From: DASUSH01 sp036375215
GTDB taxonomy: Bacteria > Actinomycetota > Thermoleophilia > Solirubrobacterales > 70-9
Length of the DNA stretch: 64,000 nt
Direction of reading: 5' to 3'
Assembly: GCA_036375215.1 (NCBI GenBank)
Contig: DASUSH010000094.1
Span: 1-64,000, forward strand
The notes under the pieces are model-generated. The model saw only the letters and a list, made by a program, of their open reading frames with translations, was not told the origin of the DNA and did not search any database. Shown piece after piece: positions 1 through 10,262 of this stretch. The stretch's first letter is position 1; each line of letters opens with the position of its first letter. A program made the translations under genes and the position numbers.

Positions 1-875
<875 letters not shown>

Positions 876-882
876 CGCGACG

Positions 883-1791
883 ATGCGGGTCCTCGTCACC
901 GGCGCCAGCGGCCTGATCGGCTCCGCGGTCTGCGACGCCCTGCTCGCTCGCGGCGACGAGGTCGTCGGCCTCTCCCGCGATCCGGCGCGGGCGCGGGCGA
1001 CCAACCCGACGGTGACGTGGCTCGCCTGGAACCCGGAGACCGAGCGCCCGCCCGAGGACGCGGTCGAGGGCACCGACGGCGTCGTCAACCTGCTCGGTGA
1101 GCCGCTCAACCAGCGGTGGTCGGAAGACGCGAAGCGGCGCATCCGCGCCAGCCGGATCGACGCGACCCGCAACCTGATCCAGGGGATCCACGCGGCGACC
1201 AACGGCCCGAAGGCGATGGTGAGCCAGTCCGCCGTCGGCTACTACGGCGACCGGGGCGAGACGATCGTCGACGAGGCCGCCGGCCCCGGCTCGGAGTTCG
1301 ACGCGCGCGTAGTCGTCGACTGGGAGGCGGCGGCGAAGGAGGCCGAGGGCGACCTCAGGCTGGTGATCTTGCGCACGGGTCTCGTCCTCACGCAGCGCGG
1401 CGGGCTGCTCAAGGAGCTCCTCACGCCGTTCAAGCTCGGCGTCGGCGGCCCGCTCGCCGGCGGCGGTCAGTACTGGCCCTGGATCTCGCTCGACGACGAG
1501 GTCGGTCTGATCCTCTGGGCGCTCGACGACGAGCGGGTCAGCGGCACGCTCAATGCGACCGGTCCGGCGCCGGTGACGAACCGCGAATTCTCGAAGGCGC
1601 TCGGCCGCGCCCTCGGCAGGCCGGCGATCGTGCCGGCACCGAAGCTCGCCCTCGTCGCGCGCTTCGGGGCCGAGGCGGCCGAGTCCCTCGCCGGCGGCCA
1701 GCGCGCCGTCCCGCGCCGCGCGCTCGACCTCGGCTACGAGTTCCGCCACCCCGACGTCGACAGCGCGATCAAGGCGGCCCTGGCCGACTGA
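883..1791 (+). CDS. TIGR01777-type SDR epimerase/oxidoreductase
   Basis: This 302-residue protein starts MRVLVTGASGLIGSAV, an N-terminal Rossmann fold with the GASGLIG nucleotide-binding loop. Further family features are NLLGEPLNQRWSEDAKRRI, the SAVGYYGDRG segment, WEAAAKEAE, and a C-terminal DUF1731-like region (LGRPAIVPAPKLALVARFG). Length and motif order fit the TIGR01777 family of NAD(P)-dependent sugar-nucleotide-epimerase-like proteins (YfcH type), whose substrate is unknown. The gene lies 7 bp after the malic enzyme gene. Its TGA stop coincides with the first bases of a 40-bp repeat unit, and it converges with the lipoprotein gene at 1887. Confidence 0.9.
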   Translation: MRVLVTGASGLIGSAVCDALLARGDEVVGLSRDPARARATNPTVTWLAWNPETERPPEDAVEGTDGVVNLLGEPLNQRWSEDAKRRIRASRIDATRNLIQGIHAATNGPKAMVSQSAVGYYGDRGETIVDEAAGPGSEFDARVVVDWEAAAKEAEGDLRLVILRTGLVLTQRGGLLKELLTPFKLGVGGPLAGGGQYWPWISLDDEVGLILWALDDERVSGTLNATGPAPVTNREFSKALGRALGRPAIVPAPKLALVARFGAEAAESLAGGQRAVPRRALDLGYEFRHPDVDSAIKAALAD

Positions 1792-1880
1792 CCTGCCACC
1801 CGAGGGGTCTGACCCCGAAGGGTCAGGTCGACCTGCCACCTGAGGGGTCTGACCCCGAGGGGTCAGGTCGACCTGCCACC
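1789..1880. repeat. 40-bp tandem palindromic repeat, 2.3 copies
   Basis: Units begin at 1791, 1831 and 1871, each opening ACCTGCCACC. The core AGGGGTCTGACCCC is an inverted repeat and a second weaker palindrome follows. Two units are complete and the third is cut after about 10 bp. The array fills the space between two convergent genes. The TGA of the epimerase gene is the start of the repeat (TGACCTGCCACC). The same unit, in opposite orientation, occurs twice at 34041-34120. It could act as a bidirectional terminator or a REP-type element; there is no spacer, so it is not a CRISPR. Confidence 0.85.
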
Positions 1881-1886
1881 TCGGGG

Positions 1887-2987
1887 CTAAGGGGCGCGGA
1901 GGGCGGAATCGAAGCGCGGCTCACCGTCCTCGACCCGGTACCCCGCGATCGCGTCGAGGGTGGTGTCGCCCGCCTCGTCGATCGAGTATGTCCCGAGCAC
2001 CGAGTCGCGGTCGGAGGTGGCGAAGAACTCGTCGATCACCGCGGTGCGGTCGCGCGGGTCCTCGGCGCGCTCGATCGAGTCGAGCACGATCGCCATCGCC
2101 TCGTAGCCGTAGGCGGCGTAGCGATCGGGCGGCTCGCCGAAGGCCTCCTCGTAGGCGCGGGCGAAGTCCCGACCGGCGGGCGGGAGCTGCTCGGGCGCCT
2201 GCGCGGATGAGGTGAGGTAGCCCGCCTGAGCGGTGTCGAAGAGGGCGTCGGTGCCCATCGAATCGGCGCCCGGCTCGGACGTGGAGCCGGACTCCCCGGC
2301 AAGGTAGGTGAGCTCTCCCCCGGACTCGATCGCGATGCCGAGCGCCTCCGCCTCCTCGGTGAACTCGTCCCCGACGACCTCGCCGAAATCGCTGCGGTCG
2401 GTCTCGACGGTCGCGCTCGCGAACCCGAGCTCGTCCGCCCACGCCGCGCCGGCGCCCGCCTGCTTCTCGTCGTCGGGGATGACGCGGCCGAAGGTGCGCT
2501 CGCCGGTCGGCTGGGTGAGCTGGGGCACGGCGTCGGAGGCCGAGGACTCGCGGGTGAGGTCGACGGCGGTCGAGGCCGCCGAGACCTGGAGCATCTGCGC
2601 CTGGTTCGTGATCGGGAGCGAGATCCGGGTGGCGCCCGACTCGAGGTCGCCGATGTAGGCGATCGCGGTCGAGTCCTGGGCGGCGCGGCGGGCGTTGTCG
2701 GCGACGACGACCGGGTCCCAGCGCGCCCGCGCGCCCTCGCCGGCGGTGTCGTCCATGTAGACGGGCTCGACGTCGACGCCACCGGCCTCCCCGCCCGCGT
2801 CCTCGAGCGCGAGCTTGGCGCCGTTCACGATCGCCCGCCCCTCTTCCCCGCTCTCGCCGCGCAGGGGCGCGCCGACGTAGACGGTCAGGGTGGCGTCATC
2901 GGGCGCCTGGTCGTCGTAATCGCCCGATGAGCACCCGGCGAACGCGAAGACGACCAGCGCGACCGCGGCTGTCGCGGGCACACGCAT
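1887..2987 (-). CDS. Periplasmic-binding-protein-type lipoprotein (Peripla_BP_6/LivK-like)
   Basis: The 366-residue protein begins with a lipoprotein signal peptide: VPATAAVALVVFAFAGC, with FAGC as lipobox and an acidic/Ser linker after the Cys. The mature part (LTVYVGAPLRG..., VNGAKLALEDAGG, YIGDLESGATRISLPITNQAQM) follows the type I periplasmic binding fold of branched-chain amino acid receptors; residues VIPDDEKQAGAGAAWADELGF match the second lobe. No ABC permease or ATPase gene is near, so it is an orphan binding protein; its ligand is unknown. A TAGAAT hexamer lies 10 nt before the ATG and the methyltransferase gene diverges from the same short region. Confidence 0.85.
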   Translation of the reverse strand: MRVPATAAVALVVFAFAGCSSGDYDDQAPDDATLTVYVGAPLRGESGEEGRAIVNGAKLALEDAGGEAGGVDVEPVYMDDTAGEGARARWDPVVVADNARRAAQDSTAIAYIGDLESGATRISLPITNQAQMLQVSAASTAVDLTRESSASDAVPQLTQPTGERTFGRVIPDDEKQAGAGAAWADELGFASATVETDRSDFGEVVGDEFTEEAEALGIAIESGGELTYLAGESGSTSEPGADSMGTDALFDTAQAGYLTSSAQAPEQLPPAGRDFARAYEEAFGEPPDRYAAYGYEAMAIVLDSIERAEDPRDRTAVIDEFFATSDRDSVLGTYSIDEAGDTTLDAIAGYRVEDGEPRFDSALRAP

Positions 2988-2997
2988 CAGGCGCGCG

Positions 2998-3007
2998 ATT
3001 CTATGCT
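2998..3007. promoter_or_regulatory. Overlapping divergent -10-like hexamers
   Basis: On the minus strand TAGAAT (2998-3003) stands 10 nt before the lipoprotein ATG. On the plus strand TATGCT (3002-3007) stands 9 nt before the methyltransferase GTG at 3017. The two hexamers overlap by 2 bp, so RNA polymerase could serve only one gene at a time, and both mRNAs would be nearly leaderless. No clear -35 box is seen. Confidence 0.4.
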
Positions 3008-3016
3008 CCGCCCCCG

Positions 3017-3781
3017 GTGGCCGAGTACGTCTACGACCAGGACTGGAAGGACGAGCGCGAGCGCCTCGCGGGGATGGAGCGGCTCTGGGACCCCGGGACG
3101 CGCGACCTCCTCGCGCGGCTCGGCGTCGGCGAGGGCTGGCGCTGCCTCGAGGTCGGGGCCGGCGGCGGCTCGGTCAGCCAGTGGCTCGCGGAGCGGGTCG
3201 GCACGGGCGGCCACGTGGTCGCCGCGGACGTCTCGCTGCGCTTCCTCACGCCGATCGAGGGCGGCAACCTCGAGGCCCGCGAGCTCGACATCCTCGGCGA
3301 CGACCTCCCCGAGGGCGAGTTCGACCTCGTCTACTCGCGGCTCGTCGCCGAGCACCTCGGCACCGAGGCGGTGCGGGCGATGGCGCGATGCGTGAAGCCC
3401 GGCGGCCTGCTGGTCCTCGAGGACTACGACTGGAGCGTCGACCTGCGCGACGACTTCTTCCAGCGCGTCCAGGACGCTGTGCTCGGCTTCATGGAGCAGG
3501 CCGGTTTCGATCCCTACTTCGGCCGCCGGCTGATCGCGGAGATGGCGAGCGCCGGGATCGAGGCGGTCGCGGCCGACGGCCGGGTGCGCGTCGTCCGCGG
3601 CGGCACGCCCGAGACGGCGTTCTTCAGGCTCAGCCTGGTCTCGCTCGAGGACGCGCTGCTCGAGGCCGGGGCGATCGCCGCGGGCGAGGCCGAGGCGGCG
3701 CTCGCCCGGTTCGACGACCCGGCCGAGGTGATGCTCTCCCCGGTGATGGTCGCGGCGTGGGGCCGGCGGCCGGACCGGTGA
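3017..3781 (+). CDS. SAM-dependent methyltransferase (class I)
   Basis: From the GTG at 3017 the protein is 254 residues (MAEYVYDQDWKDERERLAG...). Motif I is CLEVGAGGGSVSQWL (about residues 43-57), followed by VVAADVSLRFL (motif II acidic residue) and FDLVYSRLVAEHLG (motif IV/post-I), then VKPGGLLVLEDYDW. This is the Methyltransf_11/25 fold. The substrate is not recognisable. A longer frame runs back to 2927, but that part would overlap the divergent lipoprotein gene and is Arg-rich shadow sequence, so 3017 is preferred. A TATGCT box 9 nt upstream supports a leaderless start. Confidence 0.82.
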   Translation: MAEYVYDQDWKDERERLAGMERLWDPGTRDLLARLGVGEGWRCLEVGAGGGSVSQWLAERVGTGGHVVAADVSLRFLTPIEGGNLEARELDILGDDLPEGEFDLVYSRLVAEHLGTEAVRAMARCVKPGGLLVLEDYDWSVDLRDDFFQRVQDAVLGFMEQAGFDPYFGRRLIAEMASAGIEAVAADGRVRVVRGGTPETAFFRLSLVSLEDALLEAGAIAAGEAEAALARFDDPAEVMLSPVMVAAWGRRPDR

Positions 3782-3798
3782 GCCGGGGGCGAGATCGG

Positions 3799-3804
3799 TA
3801 GATT
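3799..3804 (+). promoter_or_regulatory. -10-like hexamer for the phosphofructokinase gene
   Basis: TAGATT ends 8 nt before the ATG at 3813, in the 31-bp gap after the methyltransferase gene. The spacing would give a leaderless transcript. No -35 consensus is evident. Confidence 0.4.
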
Positions 3805-3812
3805 CGCAACCG

Positions 3813-4821
<1,009 letters not shown>

Positions 4822-4841
<20 letters not shown>

Positions 4842-5307
4842 CGCCCCGGCTCCGCTTGCGCTGGGCGCGGAGGAAGCTGAGGGCGGTGCGGGGGTAGGCG
4901 AGGCCCATCCGGACCCGCTGGACCGGGCTCGTGGAGGGCCGGACGTCGAGGAACGTGTAGAGGCGGTGCTCGCGCACCCGGCCCTCGCCGTCGAAGACCC
5001 AGTACTCGATCCCGCGCGACTCGGTGTGGCCGCCGAGCGTCCCCGTCCACTCGTTGCAGATCACGTCGCCGCAGACCGAGACGATCGTCTTCGCGAGCCG
5101 GAAGTCGCGGGCGGCCATCGCCTCGAGGTAGCTCGCCCAGGCGCCGCGCACCGCGCCGGCGCCGTGGAAGCTCTCCTCGGCGCCGTCGGTGAGGGTCTGC
5201 ATGAAGGCGTCCTGGGCGTAGACGCCCGCGGTCCCCTCGAGGTCGCGCTCGTTGATGCCGCGCTCGGCGGCGGCGATGAAGGCCTGCGGGTCGTCCGGGA
5301 CCGGCAA
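4822..5307 (-). CDS. SnoaL/NTF2-like fold protein
   Basis: This 161-residue protein has an NTF2-like alpha+beta fold pattern: FIAAAERGINERDLEGTAGVYAQDAF (helix with the typical D..G....Y.....), WASYLEAM, ICNEWTGTLGG, and EYWVFDGEGRVREHRLYTF. Such proteins act as small isomerases, dehydratases or binding proteins; no catalytic function can be assigned. The C-terminal 30 residues are basic. The predicted start is TTG at 5307, with TAGGCT 10 nt upstream (this uses the TAG stop of the preceding small gene). It converges with and overlaps the phosphofructokinase gene. Confidence 0.7.
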
Positions 5308-5320
5308 GGGGCGCGGGAGC

Positions 5321-5482
5321 CTAGGGCTTGAGGCGTTCGACGATCGGCTCGGCCCAGCGCATCATCACGCCGGTGAAGAGGATCAGCAGGAAGATCAGGC
5401 CGGCGACGGTCCCGCCGAGCCCGAAGGAATAGGCGACGAGGTAGGCGACGAGGCCGATCGTTGTGAAGACGACGAGCTGCAC
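5321..5482 (-). CDS. Small membrane protein (two TM segments)
   Basis: From the GTG at 5482 the product is 53 residues: a hydrophobic segment VVFTTIGLVAYLVAYSFGL, a short Gly turn, a second segment VAGLIFLLILFTGVMM, and a charged tail RWAEPIVERLKP. The GTG lies 10 bp after the trpA stop. An alternative ATG at 5515 would add 11 residues and overlap trpA by 23 bp. The function is unknown. It is the distal gene of the trp array. Confidence 0.6.
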   Translation of the reverse strand: MQLVVFTTIGLVAYLVAYSFGLGGTVAGLIFLLILFTGVMMRWAEPIVERLKP

Positions 5483-5492
5483 GGCCGGAAAC

Positions 5493-6305
5493 CTAGCGGA
5501 CGGGAGCCATGGCATCGCGGCAGGCCTCGAGGAAGCCCCGGGCCCGCGCCGCGGCCTCCTCCGCCCCGGAGGCCTCGCCGACCTCGCGGACGAGGCGGCT
5601 GCCGATGATGACTCCGTCGGCGATCTCCCCGACGCTCGCCGCCTGCTCGGGCGTGCCGATCCCGAAGCCGACCGCGGCGGGCACCGGCGCCTCCTCGCGC
5701 ACGGTCGCGACGAGGCCGGCGAGCTCGGCCGGCAACTCCCCGCGCTCGCCGGTCACGCCGACTAGCGAGACGACGTAGACGAAGCCGCTCGCCGCCTCGC
5801 AGATCCGCGCCCGCCGCTCGGCAGAGGTCGTCGGCGCGACCAGCGGGACGAGGGCCAGCCCGGCGGCGGCGAGCGCCTCGCGGATCCCCGGCGACTCCTC
5901 GAACGAGAGGTCGGGGACGATCGCGCCGGCCGCCCCCGCCTCGGCCGCGGCCGCCGCGAACGCCTCGGGCCCGCGCGCTAGCACCATGTTCGAGTAGGCC
6001 ATCAGCAGGACCGGCACGCGGCCGGCGACCGCGGCGCAGATCTCGAGCGTGGAGTCGAGGGTGGCGCCGGCGGCGAGCGCCGCCGTCGCCGCCGCGTGGA
6101 TCACGGGTCCGTCGGCGAGCGGGTCCGAAAAGGGGACGCCGAGCTCGATCAGGTCGGCGCCGCCCTCGGCGTAGGCGCCGGCGACGGCGAGCGCGGCGTC
6201 GTGATCCGGGTAGCCCCCGACCATGTAGGGCATGAGCGCCGCGCGCCCCTCGTCGCGGGCGGACTCGAAGGCGGCGGCGATCCGCGCCGCGCCGGATTCA
6301 GGCAT
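5493..6305 (-). CDS. trpA: Tryptophan synthase alpha chain
   Basis: The 270-residue TIM barrel cleaves indole-3-glycerol phosphate to indole and glyceraldehyde 3-phosphate, working in complex with TrpB. Catalytic Glu (about residue 54) and Asp (about 65) sit in [15 protein letters not shown]. Other family motifs are [30 protein letters not shown] and the phosphate-binding [10 protein letters not shown]. The start overlaps the trpB stop by 8 bp, which implies translational coupling. It is the last biosynthetic gene of the operon. Confidence 0.97.
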   Translation of the reverse strand: MPESGAARIAAAFESARDEGRAALMPYMVGGYPDHDAALAVAGAYAEGGADLIELGVPFSDPLADGPVIHAAATAALAAGATLDSTLEICAAVAGRVPVLLMAYSNMVLARGPEAFAAAAAEAGAAGAIVPDLSFEESPGIREALAAAGLALVPLVAPTTSAERRARICEAASGFVYVVSLVGVTGERGELPAELAGLVATVREEAPVPAAVGFGIGTPEQAASVGEIADGVIIGSRLVREVGEASGAEEAAARARGFLEACRDAMAPVR

Positions 6306-7497
6306 CGGGCGGGCCAGGGCGGTCGGTGGTGCGCTCGACCACCTCGGCGAGGTCCTTGTCGCCCCGCCCGGAAAGGCACATCAGGTCGTAGCCGTCGCCC
6401 GCAGGCGGGTTCTCGAGCAGCCACGCGATCGCGTGCGAGGGCTCGAGCGCGGGCACGATCCCCTCGAGGCGGGCGAGCTCGCGGAAGGCGGCGAGCGCCC
6501 GGTCGTCGGTGACCGCGTCGTAGCGGGCGCGGCCGGAGTCGCGGAGCTGGGCGTGCTGCGGCCCGACCCCCGGGTAGTCGAGCCCGGCCGAAACCGAGTG
6601 GGCCTCGACGATCTGGCCCTCGGGGTCGGCGAGGATCGAGGAGAGCGCGCCGTGCAGGACGCCGGTCCGCCCGGCCACGAGCGAGGCGCCGTGGCGCGAG
6701 TCGAGGCCCTCTCCTCCGGCCTCGATCCCGATCAGCTCGACGCCGGGGTCGTCGATGAAGGCCGTGAACGTCCCGATCGAGTTGGAGCCGCCGCCGACGC
6801 AGGCGATCACGCGGGCCGGGAGCGCGCCCTCGGCGGCGAGCGCCTGCTCGCGCGCCTCGTCGCCGATCACCCGCTGGAGGTCGCGGACGAGCGCGGGATA
6901 GGGCGCCGGGCCGACCGCGGAGCCGATCACGTAGTGGGTCGTGGCGACGCTCGCCACCCAGTCGCGGATCGCGGCGCTCACCGCCTCCTTGAGGGTCCGG
7001 GCGCCGCTCTCGACGGGCGCGACCTCGGCGCCGAGCAGCCGCATCCTCTCGACGTTGGGCGCCTGGCGGCGCATGTCCTCGGTGCCCATGTAGACGACGC
7101 ATTCGAGGCCGAGCAGCGCGCAGGCGGTCGCCGTCGCGACCCCGTGCTGGCCGGCGCCCGTCTCGGCGATCACGCGGCTCTTCCCCATGCGCCTCGCGAG
7201 CAGCGCCTGGCCGACGGCGTTGTTGATCTTGTGGGCGCCGGTGTGGGCGAGGTCCTCGCGCTTCAGGTAGACGCGGCCGCCGACGGCCTCGGAGAGCCGC
7301 TCGGCGAGGTAGAGCGGTGTCGGACGGCCGACGAAGTCGCGCAAGAGCCGGCCGAGCTCGGCGCCGAAGGCCGCGTCGGACCGCGCCTCCTCCCAGGCGG
7401 CGGTGAGCTCGTCCAGCGCCGGGATCAGCGTCTCCGGAACGTAGCGGCCCCCGTAGGGGCCGAAGCGCTCCTCGATCGCGGGGAGCACGATGCTCAC
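6298..7497 (-). CDS. trpB: Tryptophan synthase beta chain
   Basis: This 399-residue PLP enzyme condenses indole with serine. It starts with the family pattern [13 protein letters not shown]. The PLP-binding Lys is about residue 90 in GAHKINN, the catalytic Glu lies in AETGAGQHG, and the phosphate loop is VGGGSNSIG. The C-terminus carries LSGRGDKD. Its start overlaps the trpF stop (ATGA-type, 4 bp) and its end overlaps trpA by 8 bp, so F-B-A are coupled. Confidence 0.98.
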   Translation of the reverse strand: MSIVLPAIEERFGPYGGRYVPETLIPALDELTAAWEEARSDAAFGAELGRLLRDFVGRPTPLYLAERLSEAVGGRVYLKREDLAHTGAHKINNAVGQALLARRMGKSRVIAETGAGQHGVATATACALLGLECVVYMGTEDMRRQAPNVERMRLLGAEVAPVESGARTLKEAVSAAIRDWVASVATTHYVIGSAVGPAPYPALVRDLQRVIGDEAREQALAAEGALPARVIACVGGGSNSIGTFTAFIDDPGVELIGIEAGGEGLDSRHGASLVAGRTGVLHGALSSILADPEGQIVEAHSVSAGLDYPGVGPQHAQLRDSGRARYDAVTDDRALAAFRELARLEGIVPALEPSHAIAWLLENPPAGDGYDLMCLSGRGDKDLAEVVERTTDRPGPPDA

Positions 7498-8135
7498 GGG
7501 GTCGCCGGGGACTCGGTGGTGGAGCGCACGGCCTCGAAGAAGGCGGCGAGCTTGCGGTGGTCCTTGCGCCCGGGCTCGGCCTCGACGCCGCTCACGACGT
7601 CCACGCCCCAGGGCTTCGCGGCGAGGATCGCCTCGCCCGCGTTCTCCGGAGTGAGCCCGCCGGCGAGGAGCGCCGGGATCTCGGAGCGCCGGCCGGCGAG
7701 CAGCTCCCAGTCGAAGCTCTCGCCGGTGCCGCCGGGCGTCTGCGGGCGGTAGGCGTCGAAGAGGTGGAAGTCGGTGCGGTACGCCTCCGCGCCGCGCACG
7801 TCGGCGCCGCTCCGGACCCGGAAGGCGCGGATCACCTTGGCGCCCGTGCGGCGCGCGACCTCGCGGCAGAACTGCGGTCCCTGGTCGCCGTGGAGCTGCA
7901 CGATCGTGAGCTGCTCCTCGTCGGCGGCGCGGACGATCTCGTCCATCGTGCTGTCGACGAACACCCCGGCGATGAGGCAGCGCCGTTTCAGCGCGGCGGC
8001 GATCTCGGCCGCGACCTCCGGCTCGACGTAGCGCGGGCTCTCCGGGTGGTGGATCAGCCCGATCGCCCAGGCGCCCATGTCGGCGGCGGCGCGCGCGTCG
8101 TCGAGGTTCGTGTTCCCGCAGATCTTGACCTTCAC
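7494..8135 (-). CDS. trpF: Phosphoribosylanthranilate isomerase
   Basis: The 213-residue TIM barrel catalyses the Amadori rearrangement of phosphoribosylanthranilate. The N-terminus [10 protein letters not shown] carries the catalytic Cys (KICG). The general acid Asp is in FHLFDAY, and [15 protein letters not shown] and [12 protein letters not shown] supply the phosphate-binding region at the end. It overlaps trpB by 4 bp. It stands 48 bp after the HtrA-like gene, so it may have a separate promoter or depend on read-through. Confidence 0.96.
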   Translation of the reverse strand: MKVKICGNTNLDDARAAADMGAWAIGLIHHPESPRYVEPEVAAEIAAALKRRCLIAGVFVDSTMDEIVRAADEEQLTIVQLHGDQGPQFCREVARRTGAKVIRAFRVRSGADVRGAEAYRTDFHLFDAYRPQTPGGTGESFDWELLAGRRSEIPALLAGGLTPENAGEAILAAKPWGVDVVSGVEAEPGRKDHRKLAAFFEAVRSTTESPATP

Positions 8136-8183
8136 GCGTCTAGCTAAGCAGACGCGCTCGGGGTTTCGGCCGGGCCCCGCAGC

Positions 8184-9389
8184 TCAGGGCGTCGCCTGCT
8201 CGGGCCGGTTGGCGAGCTCGGCGGTGACGGTCTCCTCGTCGCCGTCGCGCAGGACGGTGACCTCGAGGTCGTCGCCGGGCTCCCTCGCCTCGACCGCGGC
8301 GATCACGTCCTCCATCGAGTCGACGGGCTCGCCCGCGACCTCGGTGATGATGTCGCCGCCGATCTGGATCGCCCCGGGGCCGATCCGGGCCTCGGCGCTG
8401 CCGGCCTCGATCCCGGCCTCGTCGGCGGGGCCGTCGGGGACGACATCCTGGACGAGCACGCCGTCGTCGACCGGGAGGTCGAGGACCTCGGTCGCCTGCG
8501 GGGTGATGTCGGCGCCGGTGAGGCCTAGGAAGGCCTGGCTCACCTCGCCGTCGTCGAGCAGGTCGTCGACGACCTCGCCGGCGGTCTCGGCGGGGACGGC
8601 GAAGCCGATGCCGATGTTGCCCTGGCCGCCCGCGGTCGCGATCTGGGAGTTGATGCCGACGACCTCGCCCTCGGCGTCGAACAGCGGGCCGCCCGAGTTG
8701 CCGGGGTTGATCGGGGCGTCGGTCTGGATCGCGTTGGTGATCGAGAAGCCGTTCGGCGAGTCGATCGTGCGGCCGAGCGCGGAGACGATGCCCGCGGTCG
8801 CGGTGTGGTCGAGCCCGAGCGGGTTGCCGATCGCGACGACGGGGTCGCCCACCGCGAGGCCGGAGGACTTGCCGAGCGGAAGCGGGTGCAGGTCCGCCGA
8901 GTCGGCGTCGGCGTCGAGCAGGGCGAGGTCGGTCGAGGGATCGGCGCCGACCACCTTGGCGGGGACCGGGTCGCCGTCCTCTCCGATCGAGACGCGAACC
9001 TCGTCGGCGCCGTCGACGACGTGGGCGTTGGTGAGCACGTGGCCCTCCTCGTCGAGCACGAACCCGGATCCGGTCGCGGTCCGCTGCTGCGGGGGGCCGC
9101 CGAACGGGCTGAGCTCCTGCTGCGGGTCGCGGACCCCGTCGGCCTCGATGTAGACGACGCCGTCGCTGGTCCGCTCGTAGATCTGGTTGACCGGGCTCTG
9201 CCCGTCCGATTCCGTGGAGGCGGCGGGGAGCGAGGGGAGCGAGGGCGCAGCGGTGGCGTCGCCGTCGCCACCCACCCAGCCGGCCGCGAGGGCGACGAGG
9301 AAGGCGGCGCCGACGAGGACGCCGCCGAGCAGGGCGGACACGAACGGGTGGGTGAAGGCGCGGCGCAGGAAGCTCATGCGCGGCAGCAT
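8184..9389 (-). CDS. HtrA/DegP-like membrane-anchored serine protease with PDZ domain
   Basis: This 401-residue protein has one N-terminal membrane segment (about residues 17-38, VSALLGGVLVGAAFLVALAAG) that anchors a trypsin-like S1C protease domain outside the membrane. The triad is His in TNAHVVDGADE, Asp in PSTDLALLD and Ser in INPGNSGGPLF. A PDZ domain follows (about residues 295-390). The family degrades or refolds damaged envelope proteins. It lies between trpC and trpF in the same direction, an unusual place. A second ATG (9377) would shorten it by 4 residues. Confidence 0.92.
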   Translation of the reverse strand: MLPRMSFLRRAFTHPFVSALLGGVLVGAAFLVALAAGWVGGDGDATAAPSLPSLPAASTESDGQSPVNQIYERTSDGVVYIEADGVRDPQQELSPFGGPPQQRTATGSGFVLDEEGHVLTNAHVVDGADEVRVSIGEDGDPVPAKVVGADPSTDLALLDADADSADLHPLPLGKSSGLAVGDPVVAIGNPLGLDHTATAGIVSALGRTIDSPNGFSITNAIQTDAPINPGNSGGPLFDAEGEVVGINSQIATAGGQGNIGIGFAVPAETAGEVVDDLLDDGEVSQAFLGLTGADITPQATEVLDLPVDDGVLVQDVVPDGPADEAGIEAGSAEARIGPGAIQIGGDIITEVAGEPVDSMEDVIAAVEAREPGDDLEVTVLRDGDEETVTAELANRPEQATP

Positions 9390-9448
9390 CCGGCGAAGCG
9401 GTGAACGCTCGCTAATCCGTTCCCAAAAAGTCGGTAAAGCGGGGCGCG

Positions 9449-10252
9449 CTAGAGCAGGTGCTCGCGGGTCCCTTCCTCGCCGAGCGAGAGCGCCCGCACC
9501 GCCTCCTCGGGATCGTCGGCGCGCATCAGCCGCTCGCCGACGAGGACCGCGTCGACCCCGATCCGCTCGAGCTCCTCGAACTGCTCGCGGGTCGAGTAGC
9601 CGGACTCGGAGACGACGGTCTTGCCGGCGGGCACGTCGGTGAGGAGCTCCGCGGTGGTCTCGAGATCGACGTTCAGCGTGCGCAGGTTGCGGTTGTTGAT
9701 CCCGATCACGTCGCAGCCCATGTCGAGGGCGCGCTCGAGGTCGGGCTCGTCGTGGACCTCGACGAGGCAGTCGAGGTCGAGGCCCCGCGCCTCGTCGTGG
9801 AGCAGCCGCAGCGCCGGGTCGTCGAGGGCGGCGACGATCAGCAGGATCGCGTCGGCGCCGCCGACCGCCGCCTCGTAGAGCTGGTACGGGTCGACGATGA
9901 AGTCCTTGCGCAGGATCGGCAAGGTAGAGGCCTCGCGGGCGGCGCGGAGGTCCTCGAGCGAGCCGCCGAAGCTGCGCGGCTCGGTCAGGATCGAGAGCGC
10001 CGCGGCGCCGCCGCGCTCGTAGGCGCCGACGATATCGGCGACCTCGGCGCCGGGCCTGATCTCACCGTGCGAGGGTGAGCGCCGCTTGAACTCGGCGATC
10101 ACGCTGAGGCCGGGCCGGACGAGCGCCTCGCTGAACGGGCGGTCGTCGCCGCGATCGGCGAGCTGCCCCGCGAGCTCTTCGAGCGGGACCTCGGCGCTGC
10201 GCCTCTCCACCTCCTCGCGCGCCGCCGCGACCAGGTGGTCGAGCGTGCTCAT
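9449..10252 (-). CDS. trpC: Indole-3-glycerol phosphate synthase
   Basis: The 267-residue TIM barrel closes the indole ring from CdRP. Key residues are Lys in IAEFKRRSPS, Lys in ILRKDFIVDPYQ, Glu in LVEVHDEPD, and Asn in IGINNRNL; SESGYSTREQ is the usual C-terminal motif. It begins 10 bp after trpD. The HtrA-like gene follows after about 60 bp, a stretch without a recognisable gene. Confidence 0.97.
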   Translation of the reverse strand: MSTLDHLVAAAREEVERRSAEVPLEELAGQLADRGDDRPFSEALVRPGLSVIAEFKRRSPSHGEIRPGAEVADIVGAYERGGAAALSILTEPRSFGGSLEDLRAAREASTLPILRKDFIVDPYQLYEAAVGGADAILLIVAALDDPALRLLHDEARGLDLDCLVEVHDEPDLERALDMGCDVIGINNRNLRTLNVDLETTAELLTDVPAGKTVVSESGYSTREQFEELERIGVDAVLVGERLMRADDPEEAVRALSLGEEGTREHLL

Positions 10253-10262
10253 CGGGTGCAGG

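Noticed and set aside
1789..1880. Possible CRISPR array from the regular 40-bp units.
   Set aside because: The units are directly adjacent with no unique spacers, only two to three copies, and no cas genes are near.
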